The notes beneath the pieces are model-generated. The model did not search any database and was not told where the DNA came from. It worked only from the letters and a program-made list of their open reading frames with translations. Both the position numbers and the translations under genes were made by a program. A stretch of 5,909 nt of DNA, from contig JAESTY010000089.1 in NCBI GenBank assembly GCA_016763355.1, positions 1 through 5,909 on the forward strand, in the 5' to 3' direction. The DNA is from Immundisolibacteraceae bacterium (GTDB lineage Bacteria > Pseudomonadota > Gammaproteobacteria > Immundisolibacterales > Immundisolibacteraceae). Of the stretch, positions 5,072-5,909 are shown piece after piece (positions within the stretch are counted from its first letter, which is position 1; each line of letters begins with the position of its first letter).

Positions 5072-5909
5072 CAAACTCACCAGCGGTGACTCCTCAGCTA
5101 ACAATCTGCCCAACCTGCCACCAGCTGACAAAGCTGCAGATCAGTCTGTAGTTTCAGCGTCGAAAAAACCTAACAGAACGCTACGAAGTTCCCTAATTCG
5201 CTGGTTTCTAATCATGGCTTTATTGCCATTGATGATCATCACTAGCCTGGGGTATCAGCAAGCCCATAAAAATTTAAGCCAGGCAGCCGCGGACAGTCTC
5301 CAGGTCGCAGCCCGCGCCAAGGCAGAGCAAATGAAGACCTGGTTTGATTACCGCCGCATGGATATAAGCAGTCAGGCAGAAAACCCACATAACTCAGCCC
5401 TACTGCAGTCACTAGAACAGGGTTTTAAATCAAGTGGCAAATCTGCGCATCGTTATGTGCGTAGTTTTGACTGGGTCAGCCGTGCTGACGAGGCCCGTGG
5501 CCATCTGCTCACCGTTAATCGCCGCTATGACTACATCGAAGATATTTACCTGATCAGTAACGACGGCATCGTGTTATTTAGCGTTAACGGTGGTACAGAT
5601 ATGGGCAGCAATTTATTCACCGGCCCACTGGCAGCAACCCATTTTGCCGATTCCGCGCGGCTCTCGCTGCAATCAGGTGTTACCAGTTTCTCTGACCTTG
5701 AAAAGTACGCGCCAGCGGACAACCAACTCAGTAGTTTCATCACTGCGCCACTGACCGACGAGTTCGGTAGCCGAATTGGTCTAATCGCCATGCAGGTCAA
5801 TCTGAATCGTATTTTTGCTGCCACCGCTGATTACAGTGGCATAAGGAAAACTCGGGTGCACTACCTGCTCGGTGCCGATGGTCTACTGCGGAGCACTTCC
5901 AAGCCCCAA
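5058..5909 (+). CDS. Membrane sensor protein with periplasmic dCache-like domain (3' partial)
   Basis: An open frame starts at GTG 5058, overlaps the end of the binding-protein gene by 14 bp and runs 284 codons to the window edge without a stop. Residues 1-40 are polar and probably cytoplasmic and disordered. Basic residues (KKPNRTLRSS) then precede a membrane helix at about 47-65, placing what follows in the periplasm. Residues 70-284 resemble the dCache sensory fold: a long helix (about 70-105, with QMKTWFDYRR), then YIEDIYLISNDGIVLFSV (159-176), a segment ending SSFITAPLTDEFGSRIGLIAMQV (225-247), and the start of a second module, HYLLGADGLLRST. The output domain lies beyond the window and could be a histidine kinase, GGDEF or chemotaxis domain. 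AAAGGCGG (5045-5052), five bases before the GTG, supports this start. An internal ATG at 5214 would cut into the membrane helix. Confidence 0.82.
   Translation, partial: MDRINKLTSGDSSANNLPNLPPADKAADQSVVSASKKPNRTLRSSLIRWFLIMALLPLMIITSLGYQQAHKNLSQAAADSLQVAARAKAEQMKTWFDYRRMDISSQAENPHNSALLQSLEQGFKSSGKSAHRYVRSFDWVSRADEARGHLLTVNRRYDYIEDIYLISNDGIVLFSVNGGTDMGSNLFTGPLAATHFADSARLSLQSGVTSFSDLEKYAPADNQLSSFITAPLTDEFGSRIGLIAMQVNLNRIFAATADYSGIRKTRVHYLLGADGLLRSTSKPQ

Noticed and set aside
5040..5075. Frameshift splitting a single binding-protein/sensor fusion
   Set aside because: The binding protein is periplasmic and the sensor has one visible membrane helix preceded by basic, cytoplasmic-type residues. 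A fusion would put both sides of that helix in the periplasm. The GTG with a nearby ribosome site supports two separate genes.

Overview
The window looks like chromosomal DNA from a Gram-negative bacterium, probably a marine-type gammaproteobacterium. That assignment is an impression from gene style and composition, not a database result. It supports a periplasmic binding protein with a Sec signal peptide, a membrane sensor with a periplasmic ligand-binding domain, purine-rich Shine-Dalgarno sites and roughly balanced GC. No RNA genes, insertion sequences, CRISPR arrays or origins were seen.

Layout. (1) Positions 2-202 hold the last 66 codons of a protein that enters from the left. It begins in an in-frame 9-bp tandem array encoding Gly/Ser-Asp-Ala units. 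(2) Positions 361-2926 hold a tight plus-strand operon of three genes: an HSL-type alpha/beta hydrolase, a 127-residue protein of unknown function, and a Rieske non-heme iron oxygenase alpha subunit. The gaps are 15 and 13 bp and each gene has its own ribosome site. (3) Positions 2937-3380 (minus strand) hold a small four-helix membrane protein of the DUF4345 type, convergent with the oxygenase. (4) Positions 3381-3829 are a 449-bp gap with no convincing gene. It contains several inverted repeats, the most elaborate just upstream of the next start. (5) Positions 3830-5909 hold a second plus-strand operon: a NrtA/SsuA-like periplasmic binding protein whose last codons overlap the start of a membrane sensor by 14 bp. 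The sensor runs off the right edge, and its output domain is not visible.

How the genes may work together. The first operon looks catabolic: the oxygenase would hydroxylate or demethylate an organic substrate, and the hydrolase would open an ester or lactone. The small protein has no assigned role but is locked into the operon. No ferredoxin or reductase is present, so electrons must come from elsewhere. The second operon looks like signalling rather than transport. The binding protein is not followed by permease or ATPase genes but is tied to a dCache-like sensor, suggesting periplasmic ligand capture for a sensor, as in the known TorT-TorS or LuxP-LuxQ pairs. This pair, with the possibly structured leader ahead of it, is the most interesting part of the window.
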